A stretch of DNA of 64,000 nt from Viridothelium virens (Eukaryota > Ascomycota > Dothideomycetes > Trypetheliales > Trypetheliaceae). The stretch is from contig ML991855.1 of the NCBI GenBank assembly GCA_010094025.1, positions 48,744 to 112,743 on the forward strand. Direction: 5' to 3'. Below the pieces are notes generated by a model. It was not told the origin of the DNA. It saw only the letters and a list, made by a program, of their open reading frames with translations, and did not search any database. This document shows, piece after piece, positions 47,838-60,067 of the stretch. Numbering within the stretch: the first letter of the stretch is position 1; each line of letters opens with the position of its first letter. Both the position numbers and the translations under genes were made by a program.

Positions 47838-50101
47838 TCAGCCAACCAGCAAGCTCTGCAACCGAGCTTCAGTATCCATAACCTGCAAGATTCAGTCAGC
47901 ACACCTCACTCCACCGAATCGAAAAGCAAAGGAAGGGAGGAAAAAAAGAAAAAAGGAAAAACTCACCTCCACCGCCTGCCTCACCTCCAACACCCTCCGA
48001 CACTCCCCCAACCAGTCCCGACACAGCTCCCTCGCGGTCCCCGTCAACGCGTTCACCTCCCTCGCCGCCTCATCCAACGCGCCCTCCTCCAGCAGCGTCT
48101 CCGCCCTCGCCAACACGCTCTCGACATCGCTCCCAACCGGCATGCCCTCCTTCCGAAACGTCGCCTTGCTCAACGCCCAGCTCATCGCATGGCTCGCCAC
48201 GCCCGCCCCCTCCGGCAGCAGCCCCGCCTTCCGCACCTCCGCCGCCACCCGCCGGAAGCGATCGATCAGTTGCGCGGACGTCGGGATCCCGCGCTGGTAG
48301 GCGGATGGGTTGATGGAGGCGATGGCGGCGGCGATGATGGCGTCGTCGGGGGCGGTTTCTTTGAGGGCGGCGAGCTCGGTGACGAAGGGTCGGGAGCGGG
48401 GTGATGGGGTGGTGGAGGGGGAGGGGGAGGAGAGCGCGGCGCGCACGGCGTCGAGCGCGACGTGTAGGTGTTGCGTTTGCAGGTTGGCGTCGACGACGGA
48501 GTTCCATTCTGCGGTGAGCTTTTCGAGCTCCGACACGCCTGTTGAGAGTTCGGAGAGCTTGCCGAGGCGGCCGTTGCGCTCGGCTTCGACGCGGGATCGT
48601 ACGTCCGAGGCGAACTGGCGGTTTAGGGCGATGGTCTGTTCGAGGAGTTCGTTTTTGAGTTTTTGGTCGTAGACTTGACGTGCAGATTCCAACTCGTTGG
48701 CGAGCTTGGATTGGTAGTTTTTGGAGAGCTGCTCGCGTTCAGATTCATATTCGTCCTTCCAGCGGCTTTCTTGTTCCTGCATTTCGTGCTCGACACGGCC
48801 GAGCAGCTCTTTTGCGTAACCATCGAATTCGGTGTGGTTCGCTTTGATCTTGTCCTCGGCAGCTTTTTTTTCAGATGCTTTTAAATTTGCAATGTCCTGG
48901 GCAACCTTGTTGATCTCGTCTCTTGCTTTGGCGATCGTAGAAGAGTATTTTCCACTAGCATTATCGGCATTAACGACGGTGATTATATCATTGAGTATCT
49001 TTACTACGTCCTGGACTACGGGTTCTTCACCGGCAGGGACATTGATAGGATCGATACTCGCAGCTGGAGGGGCTGCTTTGGGAGGTTCCGCAGGTTTCGT
49101 GGTTTCGGTCCGTGATTTCGCCGCAGGCTTCTGGTCTGACTGAGCTTTGGCATCGGGTTTAGGTGCCTCAGTTTGAGCAGGCTTTGAAGCCTCTTGCTTT
49201 TCAGGTTCCGTGCCTTGTCCAGCAGCCTTGGTTTTGTCTGCACCCGCTGGTCCTGCTGAAGCCTGTTTTGTACGACCAGCTTGGTTATCCTGCAAGGCAC
49301 TGACATGACGTCCTCTTGTTCCCAAGTCAGACCCTTCGCCGCTGTCCTCAGTCACTCTTGATGACATGCCGGCATTGCTTGGTATTGTGACCTTTGTTTC
49401 TCCTCTTATTTGGGGATATGCTTTGCTTGTACTAGCCGCATTCTGAGGAAATCGTCTTCGGAATTCTCGCTCTTCAAAATACGCAACAGCGTCTTCTCCG
49501 AAAGGAACATATTCCGTAAAGAAATCATGCCAGTTATCCGATACCAAGGAGTAATATACACCACCAGCATAGCTCAGACCAGTGAGAAGAATCAAGCTGA
49601 GAAAGAACCGACGCCATCGTCGAGGCTTTCGCTTTGGCTTTGGAGAGCTTTCCCCGGAACCAGAGCTAGACGATGGGGTCACACTTGACGTTCCGCTGCC
49701 AGTGGGAGTTCCGACACTTGCAGAGGTTGGGGCAGATGATGATGATGATGACTGGGCTTCTGCCGGGGTCGGCGGAGTTCTTGGAATGTTTTCTGCGGGA
49801 ATTGATGGGGGAGAGGAAGTCGTGGAAGTAGTGTCTGGAATCGTTGGCTCGTTTGCTGCTTTGATGGTACTTTGAGAGCCCGGTAGTACTGTCTGGTCTG
49901 GCGGTTTAGGAGGATCCGCGTAGAAACGCTATTATTGTTACTCAAAGTGTTCTTGCTTTGCCGGCAGCTTAAATCTTCTGTACCTACCTGAGAATTTACA
50001 ACCGCGTTCTCCGATCGTATCCTCGGCCATTGAGTAACACGGGTAGATCGAGAAAACCCCGCATGGACAATGCGACTTCTCAGAAAAGGAGCGCGCAGCA
50101 T
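47838..50101 (-). CDS. MIC60: MICOS complex subunit Mic60 (mitofilin)
   Basis: Inner mitochondrial membrane protein that shapes crista junctions and contacts the outer membrane. Model: complement(join(47838..47882, 47967..49928, 49988..50101)), 706 aa. The first exon supplies a basic, arginine-rich presequence (MLRAPFLRSRIVHAGFSRST). After a proline/serine-rich matrix segment a membrane helix follows (RRFFLSLILLTGLSYAGGVYY), then an Ala/Lys-rich region, a long coiled coil (about residues 290-470) and the conserved C-terminal mitofilin domain with SWALSKATFRKEGMPVGSDVES split over family blocks. The last exon of 45 nt, VMDTEARLQSLLVG, matches the family's ending and follows an 84 nt intron. 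Nothing broken. Ordinary housekeeping gene. Confidence 0.92.
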
Positions 50102-50576
50102 GATGTGCTGCCTAAAGCGTGGAGAGCTCCAGCAACAGAGTGGTTAGGAAGTTTTCAAGCTCGAGGTCGCGTTCCTGAATCTCGGGCGACGTCGGAGGAG
50201 AGGTAAAGAAGCTCCGTGCACCTCCGGGATTAGGAAAAGAGGAAAGGCTCTCGTCCTTTGAATCGCAAAATTCAAGAATTCATTCCTACTGCATGGCTAG
50301 ATAGCAACTCTACTGTCTACTGTTACATATCACGGGACAAGTCTAGCCTATACCGAGAGCCTCTGAGGGAAAAGATGCAACGCCGAATAACGCGCGTTTG
50401 GAATATTACTCCTTCCTCTTTTTCCCCTCTTCCAAGTAGCCCAATCTAGCTTCGCTTCTGCCCCTCTCATGACCGCGAATGAAGGAACCGATGACTGGAT
50501 CATGACGAACACTGCTCATTGCATCTTGGTAACCTTCCGTAGCCCAGGGAGGAGTATTAAGCTTCGGCCAATTAAC
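50102..50576. other. intergenic, no feature recognised
   Basis: 475 bp between the Mic60 start and the Sac1 stop (both minus strand). It should hold the Mic60 promoter and the Sac1 transcript end; nothing distinctive. Confidence 0.5.
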
Positions 50577-52616
50577 CTACACCATGTTAGCTGTATCACG
50601 CCAGAAGCACCAGTCAAGGAGATGTACGTATAAGGTTCCATGAGTCCAGATGAAACGTGCAGTCCAGATCGCTACTCCAAGGCAAAGCATCGTCATAAGT
50701 CTCAGAGGCCATACTGTGGCGTTCGGTAGTCGTCGTGTGAAGATGGAGATGAATATGAAGAACAAGCAACCTGCGAGAATGTAGGGCATGGATTGGATCA
50801 GGACTGGCCTCCTATCAACATACGTCGTATCTGAACTCGAGCGTTGATAGGCACCCAGGAAGAGATCAAACGCATCTTGACGAGGGCCATCGGTGAAGTT
50901 ATTTTGCAGGTAACGAGAGCAGGAATTATTTAAATCTTGGAGCATTCCAGCACGTGTTCGATTGCCTGTTCGAGTGAAATCGGTCTTCAGAGCGCCCGTG
51001 CCGGAATAGGATCTGGAGACTACGTCCGCATTATCGGCCCAGATGTTGCGAAACAGATGCTCAAACGCCGCATCATCCGAGGCGTTCTCTCCTGTCCGTA
51101 AGAATCCCAGGTCGATTAGCATTCTTGTCAATGTCCATCGGCCGAGCATACTTTGCACAACGTTCGTTCGATCTAGACAGTCCATGCAGTTTGTTCTGAC
51201 AACGCTGGTCTGCCGGTTCCGTACTTCCATGCGTCCAAGCTTATCTCCAGGCATGTCGACGCCATGGAAATACTGCTGTTTTAGTAGCGGCTGGTGAAGC
51301 TGATCCAGAAGCAGTTGAGCGCGGTGCCATCGGAGGCCTTTTGTCTCATTGTGGAAGTCAAAGTAGACATAATGAAGACGGTCATATTCCTGATGCTTCT
51401 CAGCAGGCTCGACAACATGGAATTGTTGCTCCGTGGAAGGGCTCGGCATCGTATTCTCTGCAGGCGTCGAAACCAAGAGTCGAGTCATTTCCTCGTATGC
51501 CTCTTTTACCCGGACCTCACGACCCTTCTGGTTGACGAGATTGACCATGTAATTGTCACCGTAAGTTTTGATCTGTTCATCAAAATGGCGCTTTGCCGCG
51601 GGCACAGCGCTGTCTACGCCTCGAACCTGTAGTTTCGGAGTATATTTGAGGGTATTGATCTCGGCCCAATAGACTGGAACGCTTCCTCTGGTTTGGATAT
51701 ACGATAAAATGTGCACTTCCTTTCCGGGATTTCCTGGTATTCGACCATTCTGGAAACCATCTCCAGCATATCCCGCCATTCCAGCCGACGCATCGTCGTT
51801 GAAAATGACGATCTGCTCTGTTTCATTGAAGTTCGAGACATTTCCCTTGTCGTCAATGCCACGCGAAAAGTATCTCGTTCCTCCTCGATGACGAGATCGT
51901 CGCGTGATGAGCGCAAATGTGAAAGGGTTCCCCTTGACAGAAGTATTTGTAATTCTTAGCATCCCAAACATTACTGGCAATATGAATGGGTCTACTTCAG
52001 GATGTGATCCAACTGATTGCCGAAGACTCGATCGTTGACTAGCACCCAGGCGATATTCTATTAGGTCGGTTTGGATGAATCTATTCCAGAAGAAGCGATC
52101 GTCGGCGCGTTTCCACAACGGCTCCGCCAGATCCTTTTCAGCTTGACGCTGGAAGCTGTTGGTAAGATCCATGGTATATGAGAAATACATTGGTCCATTT
52201 TTCAGGAATGTCTTCAGTAGTGAAAGGTAGGTGTCCTCATCCGGATCCCGCACTTGGGGATCCCTCAATGGGAGGAACTCGGTCGCAACAACACGATGTA
52301 CCATTTGACCCCGAAGTCTTCCCATCGTTTGTGTTTTGGTGATGACGACAACATATCTATCTGTTTGGGTTGCAGTTAGCGTGGCTCGTCCTGGAAGATA
52401 GGTGATATTACCTAGTCGTAGCCTGATAATTCCCAAGATCCCCGCGATACTGGAGACCCGCTTCGCGCCAAGGACCTTTCCTTCACTGAGTCGGAAGTCT
52501 CCCGACGGCCGATCAATAACAAGTGTTGGCGCATTGGGAGAGGATGGCGAAGAGAAGGCATAGTAGCTAGAAGAGGCGTGTACGTTGATGTCTCGGTATG
52601 GAAGGGTAGATGCCAT
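50577..52616 (-). CDS. SAC1: Sac1-type phosphoinositide phosphatase
   Basis: Removes phosphate from phosphatidylinositol 4-phosphate at the ER and Golgi, regulating lipid transport and secretion. Single exon, 679 aa, usual size for the family (yeast about 620). The SAC domain covers about residues 50-560 with the catalytic CX5R motif in RTNCMDCLDRTNVVQ and a preceding LHYVYFDFHNETKGLRWHR block. Two hydrophobic helices near the C-terminus (MPYILAGCLFFIFISIF and LRLMTMLCLGVAIWTARFI) anchor it in the membrane. Start ATG at 52616 gives MASTLPYRDINVH, in line with the family. It is divergent from the Rab5 gene with 364 bp between the starts. Confidence 0.93.
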   Translation of the reverse strand: MASTLPYRDINVHASSSYYAFSSPSSPNAPTLVIDRPSGDFRLSEGKVLGAKRVSSIAGILGIIRLRLGNITYLPGRATLTATQTDRYVVVITKTQTMGRLRGQMVHRVVATEFLPLRDPQVRDPDEDTYLSLLKTFLKNGPMYFSYTMDLTNSFQRQAEKDLAEPLWKRADDRFFWNRFIQTDLIEYRLGASQRSSLRQSVGSHPEVDPFILPVMFGMLRITNTSVKGNPFTFALITRRSRHRGGTRYFSRGIDDKGNVSNFNETEQIVIFNDDASAGMAGYAGDGFQNGRIPGNPGKEVHILSYIQTRGSVPVYWAEINTLKYTPKLQVRGVDSAVPAAKRHFDEQIKTYGDNYMVNLVNQKGREVRVKEAYEEMTRLLVSTPAENTMPSPSTEQQFHVVEPAEKHQEYDRLHYVYFDFHNETKGLRWHRAQLLLDQLHQPLLKQQYFHGVDMPGDKLGRMEVRNRQTSVVRTNCMDCLDRTNVVQSMLGRWTLTRMLIDLGFLRTGENASDDAAFEHLFRNIWADNADVVSRSYSGTGALKTDFTRTGNRTRAGMLQDLNNSCSRYLQNNFTDGPRQDAFDLFLGAYQRSSSDTTYVDRRPVLIQSMPYILAGCLFFIFISIFTRRLPNATVWPLRLMTMLCLGVAIWTARFIWTHGTLYVHLLDWCFWRDTANMV

Positions 52617-52980
52617 GGCGAAAATGAAACAGAAGCACCTGAGCCCAACAGTTCAGAGAGGCGCTATCTCGTGATCATACTGGCAATGCGGATTTGTTGT
52701 GATGTCGCAAGCACATGCGTGGCGCGGACCATTAATTATTGGAGACGAGAGAGCATTCTGGCCTGTGACGTTTCAAGGCCGAGCCCGGACGTGGCTGGAG
52801 CGGCGGGCTTCAAGCGCCTCCGACACCAGGCAGTCAGTCTTTCTTCAACAAACATCCCATCTTTGAGGTCAGCACAACTTCCCTCCAACCACCTACGATC
52901 CGCACCGCTCCCTCGTCATCCCCTTACCGGACGTTTGAAAGGTCTCGACACCATCTGCCTGTGCATCCAAGGCAACCAAA
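52617..52980. promoter_or_regulatory. bidirectional promoter region Sac1/Rab5
   Basis: 364 bp between two divergent start codons. No TATA box or other specific element can be assigned by eye; a regulatory role follows only from the arrangement. Confidence 0.4.
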
Positions 52981-53853
52981 ATGGCACAACGGATGCAACA
53001 GGGTGCTCGCCCTGGAGGCTCACGCTTCGCTCAGTTCAAGCTTGTCCTACTGGGTATGTCACTCATCACGCTGTCTAGGATCCATGCTGACTTGGGTAAC
53101 TAGGCGAGTCCGCTGTTGGAAAGGTCTGTACCTGAATGCGCTGAAAGCACGTCTTCTGTACTAATGCTTACTCTCCAGAGTTCGTTAGTACTGCGCTTTG
53201 TCAAAGTAATCTAGCACCCTCTTCTATCTCCCTCATCGCAAACTAACAGCTACAAAAAGGATCAATTCGATGATTACCGAGAGTCAACTATTGGAGCTGC
53301 TTTCCTCACTCAAACCATCGCCCTTGATGAGAACACAACCGTAAAATTCGAGATATGGGATACAGCAGGACAGGAACGTTACAAGTCATTGGCACCAATG
53401 TATTACCGGAATGCCAATTGCGCCGTTGTCGTCTACGATATTACACAGGCAGTGAGTTTGGATGTTATCATGTTTCCAATGTACGAGCTTCGCTAATTTG
53501 AATAGTCTTCTCTAGATAAGGCAAAGGCATGGGTCAAAGAACTGCAGAGGCAAGCGAATGAGAACATTATAATCGCTTTGGCCGGCAATAAGCTTGATCT
53601 TGTCAACGAAAGTCCAGATAAGAGGGCCATTCAAACAAGTGACGCCGAGCAGTACGCAAGAGAAGCGGGCCTGCTCTTCTTCGAAACTTCCGCCAAAACA
53701 GCAACAAATGTCAAGGAGCTATTCACAGCTATCGCCAAGAAGCTGCCCATGGACCAAGCAGGACCTCGGGGTATTAGAGCCGGTCAGCGTCCAGGGGTTG
53801 ACCTTCGACCGGGCGATTCGTCGACTTCCCCTACGCCTGGTTGCAATTGCTAG
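52981..53853 (+). CDS. VPS21: Rab5-family GTPase (Vps21/Ypt5)
   Basis: Small GTPase directing early endosome fusion. Model: join(52981..53053, 53104..53123, 53179..53205, 53260..53451, 53506..53853), 219 aa; four introns of 50-55 nt, the exons of 20 and 27 nt carrying the P-loop. Motifs: GESAVGKSS (P-loop), the switch I segment [15 protein letters not shown] typical of Rab5, WDTAGQE, NKLD and ETSAK for guanine binding. The C-terminus ends GCNC, a geranylgeranylation CXC signal. All nucleotide-binding residues are present. Start ATG at 52981 gives a short basic N-terminal extension, as in fungal Rab5. Confidence 0.95.
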
Positions 53854-54148
53854 ATTTCTGGTTCTAGGCGTTCTGTGATGGTTATAGGTATCGTTTTCCT
53901 TGGCCAATCTGCGCTCTGTGCTACCGGGGTTGGGTCACGAGGGTATTGCGATACCTTTTCGGAAAGGCGCAGATCAGCTTTTTGTTTTGACATCATCGGC
54001 GCTAAGACCATGGATATCATACTCATTTAATCCCCTTCAAATGCCAACGCTCTTCCTCACGTACATCAGCCATTCCGTGAACGTGGAAACCATAATACAT
54101 TTTTATATCTACAGCGAAGCCTCAAAATAAGCGAGCAGAAGATCGATG

Positions 54149-54847
54149 CTACCTCTTTTTGCCCAAATCCTTCACCATTTGTGTGATATTGCCTTCTCTA
54201 TTGCTGCTGCCCGGATCATCTAGAGATCCCGAGCTTTCCGTGGTTATTTCTGGCTCCCCACTGGCCAATCTTTTCACAGCTTGCGTTACACTACCTCCTC
54301 CTCCGCCCTCCGCGCCATCAGCCGGAGCATCGGCTTCCGTAGTCCTCTTCGCGGCCTCCTTCTCCGCCCTCTCGGTATCCCTCTTCCTCTTCGCCTCCTT
54401 CCTCGCCCGAATCGCCTTATCCTCCTCATCCCGCACCTCCAGCTCCCTCAGCCACGCGTCCCGCTTCTCCTTTGCTTTCTGCTCCTGTACTGCCGTATCG
54501 TACTCCTTGCGCTTCTGACGATCTCCTTCCCAGTAGACGCTGCCGACGAACATGACGGCGATGGTGAAGCCTTGGGCGTAGATGCGGCGCCGGAAGAAAC
54601 GGTTCGTGAGATTCTTGTCGCCTACGCGCATGCTGCGCGTGGCGCCGAAGAGAGCCCAACATGTGAGGGCACAGCCGAGTGGGATTAGAGGTTCTTCTTT
54701 GAGGCGGCGGGAGAGCTTTTGCCAGCGGTTTTCTTCGTAAAAGTCTCTGGGTAGGGAGGTTCAGTTGAGTAGGGGGCGGAGAATGGTGGAATGAATTAGA
54801 ACATACGGGTTGGAATCGAAAGAGGAGGGAAGGGGAGCATCATTCAT
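54149..54847 (-). CDS. RCF1: respiratory supercomplex factor 1 (HIG1 domain)
   Basis: Inner mitochondrial membrane protein that helps assemble cytochrome c oxidase and its supercomplexes with complex III. Model: complement(join(54149..54746, 54807..54847)), 212 aa. The 60 nt intron restores SNPDFYEENRWQKL. The HIG1 domain has two membrane helices (EPLIPLGCALTCWALFGATR and FTIAVMFVGSVYW) flanked by the conserved RVGDKNLTNRFFRRRIYAQG. A charged coiled coil and a long glycine-containing tail follow, as in Pezizomycotina Rcf1. It starts head-to-head with the threonine deaminase gene, 437 bp apart. Confidence 0.93.
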
Positions 54848-55284
54848 CTTGACAACTGGTACAAGACTGGATCTTCACTTTGGACTGAGATACTTGAGGG
54901 GTGGAACGGAGTAGTTGGGATAATTGTAGAAAGATCGTAACAAAAATCCGGATTTAATCCAAATCGATAAATTTTGGCAGGCTACTGCTCAGCAATAGCA
55001 ATGACGTGGGAATCGATTGACATAGTAATAGTATGTCGCGTGCTGCGTATAGCGAGAGTTGGGCGAGCTTTAAAGAATCATGACGATGATTTGATAGTCA
55101 CCGAGGAAATCCCGGCCGGTCTGTTTTCCATCTGCACGACTGGACAGGGATCCTTACCTTAGTCAGGTACCAGGGTACCTTGGAACACACAAAATGTTTA
55201 CCGATCCATCACAGGGCGTGGGGGATAGCCAATTTGATAAAACCCAATTTCTCCAATGATCTGGGTGAAGATTCATGAACCACC
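54848..55284. promoter_or_regulatory. bidirectional promoter region Rcf1/Ilv1
   Basis: 437 bp between divergent starts. No specific site such as a general amino acid control element could be assigned with confidence. Confidence 0.35.
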
Positions 55285-57076
55285 ATGGCAGACGTATCGA
55301 TGCCGAACGGCATCCATATGCCTCAGACACCTAAGAAAAGTGGCTTCGCCTTGACAGAATACACTGCCAATCCATCGCCCAAATCTGAAAGCACGAAGGA
55401 CAAGCCTCATTACCGAGTCCCTGAGTCTTTCATGCTTCCCAATGGATCTCCAGATGTAGGCGACATCCTTAAATCTACAAGCCAGCAGCCTTTGACAATA
55501 TTCAGTACCTGCGTCTCATCTTAACATCACGTGTTTATGAAGTTGTGGAGGAGACTCCGTTAACTCATGCAATCAACCTAAGCAAGCGTCTGGAATGTCA
55601 GATTTTATTGAAAAGAGAAGACCTCCAGCCGGTCTTCAGCTTTAAGCTGAGAGGGGCTTACAATAAAATGGCGCATCTCAGTCACGAGGAACGATGGAAA
55701 GGGGTTATTGCATGCTCTGCAGGTAAAATTATCTGACATTCAATGGATATAAACCATCAAGCTAAGTTGATGCAGGCAATCATGCCCAAGGTGTGGCATA
55801 TTCTGCACGTAAACTGAAAATTCCGGCAACCATTGTCATGCCGCAAGGTACACCGGACATCAAGCATCGGAACGTTTCTCGACTTGGCGGGGCGGTCGTC
55901 CTCCACGGTGCGGACTTTGACTCTGCAAAGGACGAGTCTCATCGACTGCAAGCTCAGCATGGACTTACAATGATCCCTCCGTTTGATGATCCATATATTA
56001 TTGCCGGCCAGGGGACTATTGGCATGGAGCTACTTCGACAGGCCAACTTACAAGATCTCGAGGCCGTCTTTTGCTGTGTCGGTGGAGGTGGCTTGATAGC
56101 CGGGACCGGTGTCTACATTAAGCGTATAGCACCTCATGTGAAGATCATTGGCGTTGAAACGTACGACGCCAATGCATTGGTCCAGTCACTTCAAAAAGGT
56201 AGTCGCGTCGTACTCACTGACGTTGGGTTATTCGCCGACGGTGCGGCCGTCAAGACTGTTGGCGAAGAAACATTTCGACTCTGCCAGGAGGTTGTAGATA
56301 ATGTTATACAAGTCACCACAGACGAGATATGCGCAGCTATCAAAGACGTCTTCGAGGACACTCGGTCCATCGTGGAGCCTGCCGGGGCCCTGTCATTGGC
56401 TGGCTTAAAGAAATATGTTGAGAAGAATCCGTCCTCAAATATCAAGCGCGGTCTGGTGGCTGTTTCATCCGGAGCAAACATGAACTTCGATAGGCTGCGA
56501 TTTGTAGCCGAACGTGCTGCTATTGGTGAGAAGAAGGAGGCTCTGCTCAGTGTTACCATACCAGAAAAGCCTGGCTCGTTTGCAAATCTTGTCAAAGCAC
56601 TAAACCCCATGGCTGTCACGGAGTTCAGCTATCGCTATGCTGGACCTAAAGCGGCTAATGTGCTGGTGGGTGTTTCCCTCCAGGCAGCAACACGCGACCA
56701 GGATCTAGGAGATCTCTTCGAACGTCTTCGAGAGGAGGACATGACTGCTAATGACCTCAGCGACAATGAGTTGGCGAAGTCGCACATTCGCTACGTAGTC
56801 GGCGGACGTAGTACGTGCGTTGACGAGCGAGTGTACGCGTTCGAATTTCCTGAGCGCCAAGGGGCGCTATACAAGTTCCTCACGACGCTCCAGCCAGGCT
56901 TCAATATTAGCCTTTTCCATTACCGAAATCACGGTGGAGACATTGCGAAGATATTGGCTGGAATTCAATGCCCAGCAGGCGAGGAGAAAGGGCTGGAAAC
57001 TTTCCTGAAGGAGATTGGATATCCTTGGAAGGAGGAGACGAATAATCCATGCTTCAATATGTTTATGCGGAGTTGA
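55285..57076 (+). CDS. ILV1: threonine deaminase (biosynthetic, PLP-dependent)
   Basis: Converts threonine to 2-oxobutanoate and ammonia, the first step of isoleucine synthesis, in mitochondria. Model: join(55285..55455, 55506..55722, 55776..57076), 562 aa; introns of 50 and 53 nt. PLP lysine in [10 protein letters not shown], phosphate-binding loop [10 protein letters not shown] and [11 protein letters not shown]. Two C-terminal ACT-like regulatory repeats begin at [20 protein letters not shown] and [16 protein letters not shown], so isoleucine/valine feedback control is expected, as in the family. No clear mitochondrial presequence is visible at the N-terminus; many fungal orthologues are similar. 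Complete. Confidence 0.94.
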
Positions 57077-57494
57077 GTGACTTCCATGACTGACGGTTCT
57101 CCGTATGGGCCGATTTCTTTTTGCGCAAGATAGAAATTAGATCTAATTCAATTCACGAGAAGTATAAATCGCGTACGTCCAATTTGGATAAGTACTCACC
57201 AATGAATTCACTGAAGCGAGATTGGGTCAAGTCTCACACTTCAGTTGGTCATGGGGCGCGACACGTTATTCCGTCATGGCGTAGAGGGTTTCATCCTGTC
57301 AATTTCTACGCCGCCGTACCGACCCACGCAAACCCCAAACACCAAAGTAACCCTCCTCACGAACCTTGCGCGCGCACGGTCTGAATGTGGTCCACCGATG
57401 CGCAGTCTTTCAATCGTTTAACTGCCGCTTCCTCTCATGCTTGCACTCCAGCTTTTGCCCACGTTCTCTCAAATCCCCCTTTCCTTACTACACC
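57077..57494. promoter_or_regulatory. intergenic, includes squalene synthase promoter
   Basis: 418 bp between the Ilv1 stop and the Erg9 start, both plus strand. No sterol regulatory element could be named with confidence. Confidence 0.35.
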
Positions 57495-59111
57495 ATGCCT
57501 AGCGCTTCAGATATTGTGTACTATCTTTTCCACGCCCAGGAACTACGATCGATAATACAATGGTAGGATCTGAGACTCTCGTCTGCCTACAAAAGCTAAA
57601 GCGATTATCAGGAAAGTCTGGCATAATCCAGTTCATGAGAGAGATCCCTCTAAGGAATCGCCTACCTTGCAACAATGTTTCGTATTTCTCGACCTGACGA
57701 GCCGAAGCTTTAGCTCAGTCATTCAGGAACTTCATCCAGAGCTTCTAGTACCGGTCTGTATTTTTTACTTGATTCTCCGTGGACTAGACACAATCGAGGA
57801 TGACATGACCATCAAATTGGAGAAGAAGGAGCCTCTACTGCGAGATTTTCACAATTTTTTGGAGAAGGATGGCTGGTCATTCGATGGCAATGGTCCAGAT
57901 GAGAAGGACCGCCAATTACTGGTCGACTTTGATTGTGTGGTACAGGAGTTCAAGAAGATTAAAGAATCGTACAAGGTCATTCTCAAGGATATCACGGTGA
58001 AAATGGGCAATGGCATGGCCGATTATGCCAAAAGTGCCGAGAAAAGTGTAGATGTGGTCAATACGATAGCAGACTATGAGAAGTACTGTCACTACGTTGC
58101 GGGCGTGGTCGGTGAAGGCCTGACTCGATTGTTTGTGGAGAGTGGTTTGGCAAACGCTGGACTCTTGGAGCGGCCGGACCTTTCAGAAGCTATGGGTCAA
58201 TTCCTCCAACAAACGAACGTCATTCGAGATATTCGGGAAGACTTTGATGAGAAGAGGAAGTTCTACCCCAAAGAGGTATGGTCCAAGCACGTCAACAAGT
58301 TCGAGGATCTCTTCAAGCCCGAGAACAAGGAAGCCGCACTCAACTGCAGTTCAGAGATGGTGCTCTTGGCGTTGCGAAAAGCCCCTGACTGTCTCTTCTA
58401 TCTGGCCGGTATCCGTGACCAAAGTGTCTTCAACTTTGCCGCAATCCCTCAGACCATGGCTATCGCAACGCTCGACCTGGTCTTCCGAAATCCGGATTTG
58501 TTTAAAAGAAACATCAAGATCACACGGGGCCATGCCTGTCAAATAATGACTGAATCAACACAGAACCTGCAAATGGTGTGCGAGATTTTTAGAAGATATG
58601 CTCGACGGATTCACAAGAAGAATACACCCAGAGATCCAAACTTTCTGGAAATCAGTATCGCTTGTGGCAAGGTATCTACAACCAAGTGAGTATGATAAGA
58701 GACAATATACTCACAGGAGACAGATCGAGAAGTTCGTCGAAAGCATCTTCCCGTCCCAACATCCTAAGGCCATTGTGGTTGGATCCGCAGCGGCAGGCAA
58801 GAGCCCCGAACAGGTCGAGAAAGAAAAGGCGGAGTGGCAAGAAGCAAAATGGGACGTCATCTACATGGGCCTTGCTGTCTTCACCACCCTTGCACTCATC
58901 TCAGCACTCATGGTAGGCGAAACTATTCATTGCAGTCTCTCACTTCGAGCATTCACTGATACGTTTCAAGCTGGGCATTGCTTTCATGATGGGGGCACGC
59001 TTCGACATCGCCCTCGATCAGCTCAAGCAGGGCAAGTTCAAGCCGCCGGCGGCAGATTCGGGAGAGAGGCAAAACATCCTCAGTTCGTATGGACAGCACG
59101 AGGAATTGTAA
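57495..59111 (+). CDS. ERG9: squalene synthase (farnesyl-diphosphate farnesyltransferase)
   Basis: Joins two farnesyl diphosphates to squalene with NADPH at the ER, first committed step to ergosterol. Model: join(57495..57562, 57612..58671, 58724..58912, 58971..59111), 485 aa. Introns of 49, 52 and 58 nt. The N-terminus gives [22 protein letters not shown]; aspartate-rich site 1 is LDTIEDDMT, then [13 protein letters not shown], and site 2 [18 protein letters not shown]. The C-terminal anchor ([19 protein letters not shown] plus [11 protein letters not shown]) spans two exons. All metal-binding residues are present. It looks like the ordinary housekeeping copy, set among conserved genes, but it is 15.6 kb from a polyketide synthase (see findings). 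Confidence 0.95.
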
Positions 59112-59289
59112 TCATGTACAAGTATCATCTGCATATGTTTCTTTCTTCATCATTTCTTGATGTAGACAATATTTCTTTGCTGTTCATATATACATGTGTT
59201 AATTATTGTAGAAGTAGTACCTACATAATATTTTCTTTGGCCCGTCTTTGCCCTATCCTTCGTCTGAATTGACTTGTACTTCTGTGAGA

Positions 59290-59321
<32 letters not shown>

Positions 59322-60067
59322 TCAGTGGAGGACAGCACTTATGTCAAATTGCAACTCGGTCGACTCAGTGACTCCTGTTGTGCCGAAAGGGTGCTAAAAT
59401 TGAAGTTTACATTTGCTCAAGGACAGAGACCGCAGTTGTTCTGGTCAATGTTTTTATCTTGATCAGATGCTCTGTGGTAATGTATACATCTCAAAATCTG
59501 ACTGGCCTCTACTAGTGTTCAAAGTCTGTGATGCTGACTTAGTGAATTGCTAGCGGGAAGTCGACAAGGACTTAAGTAGAATAGCAAGTAGATTGTGATT
59601 CATTGCAGATAGTACCCATAGTTGCCATGGTGTTCCACGGTTATTCAGTTAGATCTTGCCACATCCCCTCAATTTGACAAGTCAGACATGTACAAAAGCT
59701 TAGATACTGACATAGATATGTATATATGTCTCTAATATATAAAGCGCCTCAGTTAATGCATGGCGAGTTCCGTTTCGGTATGTACCGTGTGGTGCGGCAA
59801 GTGCGGCGCTGGATGCGGCTTGTCGCCGCCCAAGAAGTGTGAGGACAAACTCGTCAGTGACCACCAACTCACCCGCCAATCTCACAATCCACCATCCTTC
59901 CCTGGGAATCAGCCTGGCGCACTTTTCCCTCCATTTGTGTTATCTCCGCCCTTGCACCTCACTTCGCCGCTGTTCTCACTTTGTTCTCACTTTGTTTAGA
60001 CCGCACTGAACCCACGGATCACATCATCGCTAAGCTCCCTCTTGGATCTGAAGCCATCACCTATAAG
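59112..60067. other. intergenic with GA microsatellite
   Basis: 956 bp with no gene. It holds a GA dinucleotide repeat at 59286-59321 and the presumed eIF4E promoter and 5' leader, which contains a short tandem TTCTCACTTTG just before 60000. Confidence 0.5.
59286..59321. repeat. (GA)n microsatellite
   Basis: About 36 bp of GA repeat with one interruption (GTGA), in the 3' flank of squalene synthase, about 175 bp past its stop. Confidence 0.85.
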
